The notes under the pieces: model-generated
Database searches by the model: none
The model's input: only the letters and a program-made list of their open reading frames with translations
What the model was told of the DNA's origin: nothing
Part shown: positions 56,790 to 64,000 of the stretch, one piece after another
Position numbering within the stretch: position 1 is the first letter of the stretch
Layout: every line of letters starts with the position of its first letter
Translations under genes and position numbers: made by a program
Origin: Pseudomonas pisciculturae
GTDB taxonomy: Bacteria > Pseudomonadota > Gammaproteobacteria > Pseudomonadales > Pseudomonadaceae
Assembly: GCF_015461805.1 (NCBI RefSeq)
Contig: NZ_JACVZE010000009.1
Span: 1-64,000, forward strand
DNA length: 64,000 nt
Direction of reading: 5' to 3'

Positions 56790-57134
56790 ATGTTGCGAAT
56801 TCGTGGAACCGTCGGTGACCTGCCGGTGGACTTGACCCTGGAGCTCGATGACGGCGATTGGGCGAAGCTGGGCGCGCAATTACAGGCGACGCCAGCACCC
56901 AGCGCGGCGCCGGCAGCGGCGCCAGCCAAACAGGATGAGGATCTGTGGCAGAACGCCCAGGACCTACTGCGCAAAGCCGGGCAGCTCAGCGGCCTGGAAC
57001 TGCTCGATCAACTCGAAGGCCTGGCCGGCGATGCTTCGGCGGGCAAGCGCCTGTTGGTGCGCCTGCGCCATAGCGCCAAGGTGAAAGTGGCCAGCGGCGG
57101 GGATACGCCGCTGTACAGCTGGGTCGGCGATTAG
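56790..57134 (+). CDS. Conserved hypothetical protein
   Basis: 114 residues of unknown function. The ATG at 56790 has GGAGGAAGG upstream and begins MLRIRGTVGDLPVDLTLELDDGDWAKL. The frame is open to 56718 without family-like residues. The domain at 1-33 and a helical domain at 55-110 are joined by an alanine/proline linker (PAPSAAPAAAPAKQ). No catalytic motif or signal peptide is seen. It is divergent from zrgA across the Zur-type site and converges with cnoX, overlapping its stop by 3 bases. Confidence 0.65.
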   Translation: MLRIRGTVGDLPVDLTLELDDGDWAKLGAQLQATPAPSAAPAAAPAKQDEDLWQNAQDLLRKAGQLSGLELLDQLEGLAGDASAGKRLLVRLRHSAKVKVASGGDTPLYSWVGD

Positions 57135-58003
57135 TACAGCGCAGCAAACAACTTGCGGCGGTACACCGTGACCAGCGGGTGATCATTGCCCAGCAGCTCA
57201 AACACCTGCAGCAAGGTCTTGTGGGGCAAGCCTTCGCTGTAGCTGCGGTTGCGGATAAACAACTTGAGCAAGCCTTCAAGCGCCGCATCGTACTGCTGGC
57301 GTGCCAGTTGTTGGATGCTCAGTTGGTAGGCTGCCTCGTCGTCCTGCGGGTTTTGCGCCAAGCGGCTTTTCAACTCGGCGGTGTCCGGCAGGTCGGCGGC
57401 CTGGCGCAAGAAGGTGATCTGCGCCTTGGCGCCGGCGAGGGCGGCTTTGTGGTCGTCGCTCTTGACCGCATCCAACACGGCCTGGGCTTCGCCCAACTCG
57501 CCGCGTTCGGCCAGGCAGCGTGCGTAGAGGATCAGCGCCGCGGCGTTGGTGTTGTCCTCACCCAGCAGCGCGACCAGCACGGCTTCTGCATCGCTGATGC
57601 GACCGTCCGCAAACAGCGCCTGGGCCTGCTCCAACGGGTCTGCCGCCGCTGGCGGTGGCATCTGCACATGCGGCTCCAGCATCGCCCTCACGGCCGACTC
57701 CGGCTGCGCGCCGGCAAAGCCGTCCACCGGTTGGCCATCCTTGAACAGCACCACCGTGGGCAGGCTCTGAATGCCAAAGCGCGCGACGATGTCCTGCTCA
57801 GCCTCGCAATCGACCTTGGCCAGCAGCAACTCGCCCTGATAACTCTCGGCAATCTTCGCCAGCAACGGCATCAACGCCTTGCACGGCGCACACCACTCGG
57901 CCCAGAAATCCACCAGTACGGGTTTTTCAAAAGAGTTCTGAATCACTGCCTGTTCGAAATTGGCGGTGGTGACATCGAAGATGTACGGGGTGGGCTGACT
58001 CAT
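57131..58003 (-). CDS. cnoX: CnoX/YbbN-like chaperedoxin (thioredoxin domain plus TPR)
   Basis: 290 residues. The N-terminal thioredoxin fold (5-110) has an intact WCAPC (C38, C41), which the E. coli CnoX lacks (SQHC there). The remaining 170 residues form TPR-like repeats (for example LEQAQALFADGRISDAEAVLVALLGE). In E. coli CnoX protects and hands over oxidised clients to GroEL. The intact CxxC suggests a redox-active variant, by inference. It is cytoplasmic (no signal peptide). Confidence 0.88.
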   Translation of the reverse strand: MSQPTPYIFDVTTANFEQAVIQNSFEKPVLVDFWAEWCAPCKALMPLLAKIAESYQGELLLAKVDCEAEQDIVARFGIQSLPTVVLFKDGQPVDGFAGAQPESAVRAMLEPHVQMPPPAAADPLEQAQALFADGRISDAEAVLVALLGEDNTNAAALILYARCLAERGELGEAQAVLDAVKSDDHKAALAGAKAQITFLRQAADLPDTAELKSRLAQNPQDDEAAYQLSIQQLARQQYDAALEGLLKLFIRNRSYSEGLPHKTLLQVFELLGNDHPLVTVYRRKLFAALY

Positions 58004-58083
58004 GGCGCGTCTCGAATAAAGCGGGAATGGGGGGAACTATAAGGGCTGGCGCAGTTGGCTGAAAGCGTGATGAACCGACGATT

Positions 58084-58152
58084 GCTATCGCGGGCAAGCC
58101 CGCTCCCACAGGGGAGTGTGGTCAAGTGTGGGAGCGGGCTTGCCCGCGATGG
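58084..58152. repeat. REP palindrome pair (REPIN), GGAGCGGGCTTGCCCGCGAT subtype
   Basis: GCTATCGCGGGCAAGCCCGC with TCCCACA and the inverse TGTGGGAGCGGGCTTGCCCG with CGATGGC, about 18 bases apart. It lies between convergent-free flanks (both neighbours are on the minus strand) in the cnoX-methyltransferase gap. Confidence 0.92.
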
Positions 58153-58154
58153 CC

Positions 58155-58811
58155 TCAAGGACGCTGCGAATGGTACAGACTCACCTTGCGAAACTCCCAT
58201 GGCTCGGCCAAGTCCGGCAACGTCAGCGCATCCAGGATCTCCAGCCGCTGATAATCCGCATGCTGAAAGTCCCGCACCCGCGAGTCCGCCACCAGCGCTT
58301 CCCGGCCACGGCTGAGAAACTGATCCAGCAGCGGCAGGTTGGCGCGGTCGTACAGCACGTCGGCCACCAGGATCAGGTCGAAGCGGTCGGTCTCGGCGAA
58401 AAAGTCTGCCGAATAGCCCAGCTCCACGCCATTGAGTTCGGCGTTCGCCCGACAGGCAGCCAGCGCCAGAGGGTCGAGATCGCAAGCCACCACTTCCAGT
58501 GCGCCCGCCTTGACGGCGGCGATTGCGGCCACACCGGAGCCTGCGCCGAAATCGAGCACGCGCTTGCCGGCAACCCACTCGGGGTTCGCCGCGAGGTAGC
58601 GTGCCAGCGCCAGCCCGCTGGCCCAGCAAAAACTCCAGTAGGGCGGCTCGTGCAGGATGCGCCGGGTTTCTTCGGGGCTGAAGGCGCGGTCCATGTTGTC
58701 GGCATCCAGCAGCCATAATGACAACTCGGTGCCCGGCAGCGGGCAGGGCACCAGGTGGGCGTCGCCGATCAATTCGCTCAGCGCCGCTTGCAGGGCCAGC
58801 GGTGGCGTCAT
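58155..58811 (-). CDS. Class I SAM-dependent methyltransferase (PrmA/ETFB-lysine methyltransferase-like)
   Basis: 218 residues. SAM motif I VLDFGAGSGVAAIAAVKAGA (about 87-106), then EVVACDLDPLALAACRANAELNGV and the post-motif LILVADVLYDRANLPLLDQ. The N-terminal EPPYWSFCWASGLALARYL is typical of the METTL20/nicotinamide N-methylase-like group (protein lysine methyltransferases). The substrate is not known. Its start overlaps the ybaY-like stop by 4 bases. It is co-transcribed with that lipoprotein on the minus strand. Confidence 0.8.
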   Translation of the reverse strand: MTPPLALQAALSELIGDAHLVPCPLPGTELSLWLLDADNMDRAFSPEETRRILHEPPYWSFCWASGLALARYLAANPEWVAGKRVLDFGAGSGVAAIAAVKAGALEVVACDLDPLALAACRANAELNGVELGYSADFFAETDRFDLILVADVLYDRANLPLLDQFLSRGREALVADSRVRDFQHADYQRLEILDALTLPDLAEPWEFRKVSLYHSQRP

Positions 58812-59263
58812 GGCGCCTTGTCGAGCTGCAGGGGGCCGGTAGCTTGGGTGATTGCCTGGGTGATACGCACAGGGGGCAGGTGCAGGATCAACTGGCCGGA
58901 TTGGCTGGCGCGACCACGCAATTCAACCCGCGCACCGGCCGGGAAGGCTTCGGGGTTGAAGCGCAGGCGGAAGGCCAAGGGTTTACCGTTGCCGGTCAGC
59001 ACGCTGCTGGCGAGCAGTTGTTGTGGGCGCGAACGGTCGTCGATCACCAGGAGCGCCATCTCGACTTCGGCACCGGCGGGCACATTCGTCAGGCTGCCGC
59101 TGATTTCACGCTGATACGCCGGCAACGGGCCGAGGTCTTCAATACCCGGCACTTTTTTCTCTTGGGCCGGCGTGGGTTGAGGGGCGGCAGGCTTGGGGGC
59201 TTCGCTGCTACAGGCGACCAGAACACTGAACAGGGCAAGCAAAACAAGTGGTCGTAACTGCAT
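58808..59263 (-). CDS. YbaY family lipoprotein
   Basis: 151 residues. The signal sequence MQLRPLVLLALFSVLVAC ends in the lipobox VLVAC, so C18 is lipidated. The YbaY domain follows (about 55-145: ISGSLTNVPAGAEVEMALLVIDDRSRPQQLLASS). The function in the family is unknown. The ATG at 59263 is preferred over 59284 because GGAG lies just upstream and it gives the signal peptide. It is divergent from nrdR. Confidence 0.82.
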   Translation of the reverse strand: MQLRPLVLLALFSVLVACSSEAPKPAAPQPTPAQEKKVPGIEDLGPLPAYQREISGSLTNVPAGAEVEMALLVIDDRSRPQQLLASSVLTGNGKPLAFRLRFNPEAFPAGARVELRGRASQSGQLILHLPPVRITQAITQATGPLQLDKAP

Positions 59264-59402
59264 GTACGGCTCCAGGAAGGGCAAAATCCGTGACGTGAAA
59301 ATAAAGAAACATATAAGCCTGCCTATATACCGTAAAGGCTATGGCTTGTCTTGCCACAGGGATGCGCTACCATGGCCCTCCCTTTTTTTGTTGCCTGCCA
59401 CC

Positions 59403-59867
59403 ATGCACTGTCCCTTCTGCGGTGCCAACGACACCAAGGTCATTGACTCGCGTCTGGTCGCCGAGGGCGATCAAGTGCGTCGCCGGCGCGAATGCCTGGC
59501 CTGCGGTGAACGTTTCACCACCTTCGAAACCGCCGAATTGGTGTTGCCACGGCTGATCAAGTCCGACGGCAGCCGCCAACCTTTCGACGAAGAAAAACTG
59601 CGCGCCGGTATGCAGCGTGCCCTGGAAAAACGCCCGGTGAGTGTCGAGCGCCTCGAAGCGGCGCTGGTGCACATCAAGCACAAGCTGCGGGCGACCGGCG
59701 AGCGCGAGGTCAAGAGCCTGGTGGTGGGCGAACTGGTGATGGGCGAGCTGCAAAAGCTCGACGAAGTTGCCTATATCCGTTTCGCCTCGGTGTATCGACG
59801 CTTCCAGGACCTCAATGAGTTCCGCGAAGAGATCGACCGCCTGGCCCGAGAGCCTGCCAAACAATGA
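59403..59867 (+). CDS. nrdR: Transcriptional repressor NrdR
   Basis: 154 residues. NrdR represses ribonucleotide reductase genes according to ATP/dATP binding. The N-terminal zinc ribbon uses C3, C6, C31 and C34 (MHCPFCGAND...CLACGERF). The ATP cone domain is about 49-139. The frame is open for 70 codons upstream, but the MHCPFCG start is invariant in the family. Its stop overlaps the ribD start (ATGA), the standard nrdR-ribD pair. Confidence 0.96.
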   Translation: MHCPFCGANDTKVIDSRLVAEGDQVRRRRECLACGERFTTFETAELVLPRLIKSDGSRQPFDEEKLRAGMQRALEKRPVSVERLEAALVHIKHKLRATGEREVKSLVVGELVMGELQKLDEVAYIRFASVYRRFQDLNEFREEIDRLAREPAKQ

Positions 59868-61000
59868 ACCCACCGTCTGCCGAACAAGCTGTGCTTGACG
59901 CCCACTACATGGCCCGTGCCCTGGAACTGGCGCGCAAGGGCCTGTACACCACCCACCCCAACCCACGGGTGGGCTGCGTGATTGTGCGCGATGGGCAGAT
60001 TGTCGGCGAAGGCTGGCACGAGCGCACCGGCGAACCCCATGCCGAGCCCAACGCCCTGCGCGCCGCTGGCGACAAGGCTCGTGGCGCGACGGTGTACGTG
60101 ACCCTCGAACCTTGCAGCCACCATGGCCGTACGCCGCCGTGCGCCGATGCGCTGGTGAGCGCAGGTGTGGCACGTGTGGTGGCCGGTATGCAGGACCCGA
60201 ACCCGGAAGTGGCGGGGCGGGGCATGCAGCGCTTGGCCCAAGCCGGGATCGAGACCCGCAGCGGTGTGCTGGAAAGTGAAGCGCGCGCGCTGAACCCCGG
60301 CTTTCTCAAGCGCATGGAACACGGCTTGCCGTTTGTGCGGGTCAAGCTGGCGATGAGTCTGGACGGTCGCACCGCCATGGCCAGCGGCGAAAGCCAGTGG
60401 ATCACCGGCCCGGCCGCCCGCGCCGCCGTGCAACGTTTGCGTGCCGAGGCCAGCGTAGTGCTGACCGGCGCCGATACCGTGCTGGCCGATGGTGCGCGCC
60501 TCACCGTACGCGCCGCCGAACTGGGGCTCGATGCCGAAACCACCGCCCTGGCCATGTCGCGCCCGCCATTGCGCGTGTTGATCGACGGCCGCCTGCGGGT
60601 GCCGCTGAACGCGCCGTTCTTCAAGGCCGGCCCGGCATTGGTCATCACCTGCGTCACCCCGGAAAACCAATTCCCCCGCGGCCCCGAGTGCCTGGTGGTA
60701 CCGGGTGTCGAAGGTCAAGTCGACCTGCGTTCGGCCCTGGTCGCCCTCGCGGCCCGTGGTGTTAACGAGGTGTTGGTGGAAGCCGGCCCAAGCCTCGCCG
60801 GTGCCTTCGCCCAGCAAGGCCTGGTAGACGAATATGTGATTTTCATCGCCGGCAAGTTCCTCGGCTCCGCCGCGCGGCCTTTGCTGGACTGGCCGCTTGA
60901 GAAACTGGCCGACGCTCCCCAACTCAAGATCATTGAAATGCGCGCTGTGGGCGACGACTGGCGAGTCACTGCCGTCCCGGTATCACCAGCGAGCGTATAA
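59864..61000 (+). CDS. ribD: Bifunctional riboflavin biosynthesis protein RibD (deaminase/reductase)
   Basis: 378 residues. It performs the deamination and reduction after GTP cyclohydrolase in riboflavin synthesis. The N-terminal zinc deaminase has H59-A-E61 and the cysteines C84 and C93 (EPCSHHGRTPPC). The C-terminal reductase domain (about 150-370) contains RVKLAMSLDGRTAMASGESQWITG and EVLVEAGPSLAGAF. It begins within the last bases of nrdR and precedes ribE by 48 bases. Confidence 0.96.
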   Translation: MNPPSAEQAVLDAHYMARALELARKGLYTTHPNPRVGCVIVRDGQIVGEGWHERTGEPHAEPNALRAAGDKARGATVYVTLEPCSHHGRTPPCADALVSAGVARVVAGMQDPNPEVAGRGMQRLAQAGIETRSGVLESEARALNPGFLKRMEHGLPFVRVKLAMSLDGRTAMASGESQWITGPAARAAVQRLRAEASVVLTGADTVLADGARLTVRAAELGLDAETTALAMSRPPLRVLIDGRLRVPLNAPFFKAGPALVITCVTPENQFPRGPECLVVPGVEGQVDLRSALVALAARGVNEVLVEAGPSLAGAFAQQGLVDEYVIFIAGKFLGSAARPLLDWPLEKLADAPQLKIIEMRAVGDDWRVTAVPVSPASV

Positions 61001-61048
61001 TTCTGACCGGGCGCTCAAGCGCCCCGTACCGTATTCCAGGAGAAGGCC

Positions 61049-61711
61049 ATGTTCACCGGCATCATCGAATCCATCGGCAGCATTCGTGCAATGACCCCAA
61101 AGGGCGGCGACGTGCGCCTGTCGGTTGAAACCGGCAAGCTCGACCTCGGCGACGTCAAACTGGGCGACAGCATCGCCATCAACGGCGTGTGCCTGACCGT
61201 CATCGAGCTGCCGGGCAATGGCTTTGCCGCCGACGTCAGCCGGGAAACCCTGGACTGCACCGCGATGAACGACCTCAAGGCCGGTAGCCCGGTTAACCTG
61301 GAAAAAGCCCTGACACCTACCACCCGCCTGGGCGGTCACCTGGTCAGCGGTCACGTCGATGGCGTCGGCGAAGTGGTAGCGCGTAGCGAGAACGCCCGTG
61401 CAGTCGAATTCCGAATTCGTGCGCCGAAGGAACTGGCCAAGTACATCGCCCACAAAGGCTCGATCACCGTCGATGGCACCAGCCTGACCGTGAACGCCGT
61501 GAATGGCGCCGAATTTGAACTGACCATCATTCCCCACACCCTCAGCGAAACCATCATGGCGTCTTACCAGCCAGGTCGCCGGGTGAACCTGGAAGTCGAC
61601 TTGCTTGCCCGTTACCTGGAGCGCCTGTTATTGGGCGATAAGGCCGCAGAGCCAACCGGTAGCAACATCACTGAAAGTTTTCTGGCCGCAAACGGCTACC
61701 TGAAATCCTGA
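61049..61711 (+). CDS. ribE: Riboflavin synthase alpha subunit
   Basis: 220 residues. It converts two 6,7-dimethyl-8-ribityllumazine molecules to riboflavin. Two similar barrels are visible: MFTGIIESIGSIRAM...GDSIAINGVCLTVIE and HLVSGHVDGVGEVV...KGSITVDGTSLTVNAV. The ATG follows CAGGAG. It is followed by the ribB-type gene after 15 bases. Confidence 0.96.
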   Translation: MFTGIIESIGSIRAMTPKGGDVRLSVETGKLDLGDVKLGDSIAINGVCLTVIELPGNGFAADVSRETLDCTAMNDLKAGSPVNLEKALTPTTRLGGHLVSGHVDGVGEVVARSENARAVEFRIRAPKELAKYIAHKGSITVDGTSLTVNAVNGAEFELTIIPHTLSETIMASYQPGRRVNLEVDLLARYLERLLLGDKAAEPTGSNITESFLAANGYLKS

Positions 61712-61726
61712 CCAAGGGGGTGCCCC

Positions 61727-62818
61727 GTGGCGCTCAATAGCATCGAAGAACTGGTTGAAGACATCCGCCAAGGCAAGATGGTCATTCTGATGGATGACGA
61801 AGACCGCGAAAACGAAGGCGACATCATCATGGCCGCCGAGGCGTGCCAGGCTGAGCACATCAACTTCATGGCCAAGCACGCCCGTGGGCTGATCTGCATG
61901 CCCATGAGCCGCGAGCGCTGCGAGTTGCTCAAGCTGCCGTTGATGGCGCCGCGCAATGGCTCGGGGTTTGGCACCAAGTTCACCGTGTCCATCGAAGCCG
62001 CCACGGGCGTCACCACCGGCATCTCCGCCGCTGACCGCGCGCGTACCGTGCAAGCGGCTACCGCCAAGGACGCCAAGGCCGAAGACATCGTGAGCCCCGG
62101 CCACATCTTCCCGCTGATGGCCCAACCGGGCGGCACCCTGGCCCGCGCCGGCCACACCGAAGCCGCCTGCGACCTGGCGCGCATGGCCGGTTTCGAGCCG
62201 TGCGGGGTGATCTGCGAGGTGATGAACGACGACGGCACCATGGCCCGTCGCGCCGAACTCGAAGCCTTTGCCGCCGAACACAACATCAAAGTCGGCACCA
62301 TTGCCGACCTGATTCACTACCGGATGATCCACGAACGTACCGTTCAGCGGATTGCCGAGCAGCCACTGGACAGCGAACTGGGCCAATTCAATTTGGTGAC
62401 CTACCGTGATTCAGTCGAAGGCGACGTGCACATGGCCCTGACCCTGGGCAGCATTTGCGCCGACGAACCGACCTTGGTGCGCGTGCACAATATGGACCCG
62501 CTGCGCGACCTGCTGATGGTAAAACAACCGGGCCGTTGGAGCCTGCGAGCCGCCATGGCTGCGGTCTCCGAGGCAGGTAGCGGTGTGGTGCTGTTGCTCG
62601 GTCACCCGTTGGATGGCGATGTATTGCTGGCGCATATCCGCGAAACCGCCGACTCGGCGCCGGTGAAAACACCGACCACCTACAGCATCGTCGGTGCCGG
62701 TTCGCAGATCCTGCGGGACCTCGGTGTGCGCAAAATGCGCCTGATGAGCGCACCAATGAAATTTAATGCGATATCCGGTTTCGATCTGGAAGTTGTAGAA
62801 TACGTGCCCTCCGAATAA
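61727..62818 (+). CDS. ribBX: 3,4-dihydroxy-2-butanone-4-phosphate synthase fused to a degenerate GTP cyclohydrolase II domain (RibBX type)
   Basis: 363 residues, GTG start (conserved MALNSIEELVEDIRQGK, after a GGGGG-containing leader). The N-terminal DHBP synthase half has the acidic loop DDEDRENEGD (23-32) and CMPMSRERC, so the enzyme makes the four-carbon unit of riboflavin. The C-terminal half (about 205-360) is aligned with GTP cyclohydrolase II, but the zinc motif C-x10-C-x-C is missing (VRVHNMDPLRDLL replaces it). It is therefore probably inactive for GTP cyclohydrolysis, matching the RibBX variant described in proteobacteria. Another RibA must act elsewhere. Confidence 0.93.
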   Translation: MALNSIEELVEDIRQGKMVILMDDEDRENEGDIIMAAEACQAEHINFMAKHARGLICMPMSRERCELLKLPLMAPRNGSGFGTKFTVSIEAATGVTTGISAADRARTVQAATAKDAKAEDIVSPGHIFPLMAQPGGTLARAGHTEAACDLARMAGFEPCGVICEVMNDDGTMARRAELEAFAAEHNIKVGTIADLIHYRMIHERTVQRIAEQPLDSELGQFNLVTYRDSVEGDVHMALTLGSICADEPTLVRVHNMDPLRDLLMVKQPGRWSLRAAMAAVSEAGSGVVLLLGHPLDGDVLLAHIRETADSAPVKTPTTYSIVGAGSQILRDLGVRKMRLMSAPMKFNAISGFDLEVVEYVPSE

Positions 62819-62863
62819 AGGCCGGCGCTGTTTGCCCCTTGTTCGCGGTTAAATCATCACTAA

Positions 62864-62884
62864 GGGACGCACTTTTCGCGTCCC
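62864..62884 (+). other. Hairpin between ribBX and ribH
   Basis: GGGACGC, ACTTTTC loop, GCGTCCC: a perfect 7-bp stem with no U-run, 22 bases before ribH. It may modulate ribH expression or mRNA decay. The 88-base gap shows no FMN riboswitch. Confidence 0.5.
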
Positions 62885-62906
62885 CGCTCTTTAAGAGATT
62901 TGTCGA

Positions 62907-63383
62907 ATGACCCTGAAGACCATCGAAGGTACCTTCATCGCCCCCAAAGGCCGCTACGCCCTGGTAGTTGGCCGCTTCAACAGCTTCGTGGTTGAAAGCC
63001 TGGTAAGCGGTGCCGTGGACGCCCTGGTTCGCCACGGTGTGAGCGAAAGCGACATCACCCTCATCCGTGCCCCTGGCGCCTTCGAAATTCCACTGGTTGC
63101 GCAAAAAGTTGCTCAGCAGGGTGAATACGCGGCAATCATCGCCCTGGGCGCGGTTATTCGTGGCGGTACTCCGCACTTCGAATACGTGGCTGGCGAATGC
63201 ACCAAGGGCCTGGCCCAGGTGTCCATGGAGTTCGGCGTGCCGGTCGCTTTCGGCGTACTGACCGTAGACTCCATCGAGCAAGCCATCGAGCGTTCCGGCA
63301 CCAAGGCCGGTAACAAAGGCGCTGAAGCTGCCTTGTCTGCCCTGGAAATGGTCAGCCTGCTGTCGCAGTTGGAGGCCAAGTGA
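62907..63383 (+). CDS. ribH: 6,7-dimethyl-8-ribityllumazine synthase
   Basis: 158 residues. It condenses the pyrimidine from RibD with the DHBP synthase product to make lumazine, feeding RibE. Landmarks are YALVVGRFNSFVVESLVSGAVDAL, the substrate loop VRHGVSESDITLIRAPGAFEIP and GAVIRGGTPHFEYVAGECTKGL (catalytic His). Its stop overlaps nusB's GTG start, a usual ribH-nusB coupling. Confidence 0.97.
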   Translation: MTLKTIEGTFIAPKGRYALVVGRFNSFVVESLVSGAVDALVRHGVSESDITLIRAPGAFEIPLVAQKVAQQGEYAAIIALGAVIRGGTPHFEYVAGECTKGLAQVSMEFGVPVAFGVLTVDSIEQAIERSGTKAGNKGAEAALSALEMVSLLSQLEAK

Positions 63384-63880
63384 TTTCCGACGAGAGCGAC
63401 AACTTCAACCCGCGTGAGCCACGTCCAGCCGATGCTGGCAAGCCATCCAAAAACGAGAAGCGTCGCGCTGCTCGTCAGTTGGCGACCCAGGCGCTGTACC
63501 AGCGTCACCTGGCGGGTACGTCGTTGAACGAAATCGAAGCACAGTTTCGCGTCGACAACGATTTCACATTTGCCGACCTCCCGTACTTCCACGACATCCT
63601 GCACGGCGTGCATGCCAACCTGACCGAGATCGACACGGCCCTGGCACCTTGCCTGGACCTGACCATCGAAGAACTCGACCCGGTTGAACTGTGCGTAATG
63701 CGCCTGTCCACCTGGGAGCTGCTCAAGCGCGTCGACGTGCCTTACCGTGTGGTCATCAACGAAGGTATCGAGCTGGCGAAAGTCTACGGTTCGACCGACG
63801 GCCACAAGTTCGTCAACGGCGTACTCGACAAGCTGGCTCCGCGCCTGCGCGAAGCCGAAGTGAAGGCGTACAAGCGCTAA
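63380..63880 (+). CDS. nusB: Transcription antitermination factor NusB
   Basis: 166 residues, GTG start at 63380 overlapping the ribH stop by 4 bases. NusB pairs with S10 (rpsJ, this window) to bind boxA in rRNA antitermination. After a variable N-terminal tail (ISDESDNFNPREPRPADAGKPSKNEK) come RAARQLATQALYQRHLAGTSLNEI and the C-terminal PYRVVINEGIELAKVYGSTDGHKFVNGVLDKLAPRLR. It precedes thiL by 18 bases. Confidence 0.97.
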   Translation: MISDESDNFNPREPRPADAGKPSKNEKRRAARQLATQALYQRHLAGTSLNEIEAQFRVDNDFTFADLPYFHDILHGVHANLTEIDTALAPCLDLTIEELDPVELCVMRLSTWELLKRVDVPYRVVINEGIELAKVYGSTDGHKFVNGVLDKLAPRLREAEVKAYKR

Positions 63881-63898
63881 CCGGCGCTTGAGTCCTGA

Positions 63899-64000
63899 AT
63901 GGGCGAGTTTGAGCTGATCCGTAAATACTTCGCCGCCGCGCCTTGTGCGCAGGGCGGCGAAGGCATTGCCCTGGGGATCGGCGACGACTGCGCCCTGCTG
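63899..64000 (+). CDS. thiL: Thiamine-monophosphate kinase, 5' part only (window edge)
   Basis: 34 codons before the window ends: MGEFELIRKYFAAAPCAQGG and ALGIGDDCALL, including the conserved GIGDDCA metal-binding motif. ThiL makes thiamine diphosphate. The ribH-nusB-thiL order is typical in gamma-proteobacteria. A weak GAGTCC lies before the ATG. The gene is incomplete because of the window edge, not a mutation. Confidence 0.93.
   Translation, partial: MGEFELIRKYFAAAPCAQGGEGIALGIGDDCALL

Noticed and set aside
62819..62906. FMN riboswitch in the ribBX-ribH gap
   Set aside because: The gap is only 88 bases and has a single simple hairpin; the conserved FMN aptamer core segments are absent.

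Overview
The window is chromosomal core DNA from a fluorescent pseudomonad, most likely the Pseudomonas fluorescens group. The evidence is the gene order (5S rRNA-birA-coaX-SPOR protein-tRNAs-secE-nusG-rplKAJL-rpoBC-rpsLG-fusA-tuf-S10/spc/alpha operons-katA-ferritin-uvrA-MFS-ssb, later an oprG/zinc-uptake block and nrdR-rib-nusB-thiL), the protein sequences, and intergenic REP palindromes with the GTGGGAG...GGCTTGCC core typical of this group. No phage, transposase, CRISPR array or plasmid gene was found. The only gene that looks like a sporadic insertion is a DUF4365 gene near 41 kb.

Layout. 1-4.1 kb: end of an rRNA operon, biotin and CoA metabolism genes (birA, coaX), a SPOR-domain protein, tRNA-Tyr/Gly/Thr and tRNA-Trp, secE, nusG. 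4.1-33.4 kb: one co-oriented block for translation and transcription, made of L11/L1, L10/L7-L12, RNA polymerase beta and beta', S12/S7/EF-G/EF-Tu, the S10 and spc clusters ending in secY and rpmJ, and the alpha cluster ending in rplQ. Terminator-like hairpins followed at once by good sigma70 promoters cut this block at tuf/rpsJ, rpsN/rpsH and rpmJ/rpsM. 33.5-35.7 kb: oxidative stress and iron storage (katA, a haem-less type ferritin). 35.7-40.8 kb: uvrA (minus) opposite an MFS transporter and ssb. 40.8-46.1 kb: a mixed accessory stretch (DUF4365, trans-aconitate methyltransferase, isochorismatase-like hydrolase with a divergent GlxA-type regulator, a DUF3182 ATP-grasp protein with an alpha/beta hydrolase). 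46.3-49.2 kb: a minus-strand ybhP-clsB-ybhN membrane-lipid operon. 49.4-52.5 kb: an MscS-type channel and an RmlD-like reductase. 52.6-56.7 kb, minus strand: OmpW/OprG porin, then an ABC-type zinc uptake operon (DUF2796/ZrgA, ATPase, permease, DUF3299) behind a near-perfect Zur-type palindrome. 56.8-59.3 kb: a small unknown protein, CnoX-like thioredoxin, methyltransferase, YbaY lipoprotein. 59.4-64 kb: nrdR, ribD, ribE, a ribBX-type fusion, ribH, nusB and the start of thiL in one operon.

How the parts fit: the first half is the growth-rate-regulated gene-expression machinery, with GC-rich start-site regions at tRNA and r-protein promoters. The second half deals with stress, metals, envelope lipids and riboflavin. 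Points most worth a second look: the absence of a tuf gene between tRNA-Thr and tRNA-Trp, the terminator/promoter modules inside the r-protein block, a GTP cyclohydrolase II half without its zinc cysteines, a ferritin without the haem methionine, candidate Zur, Anr/FNR and LexA sites, and the lone DUF4365 gene with a PD-(D/E)xK-like pattern. I found no complete novel multi-gene system. All coordinates come from reading the sequence; no homology search was run.
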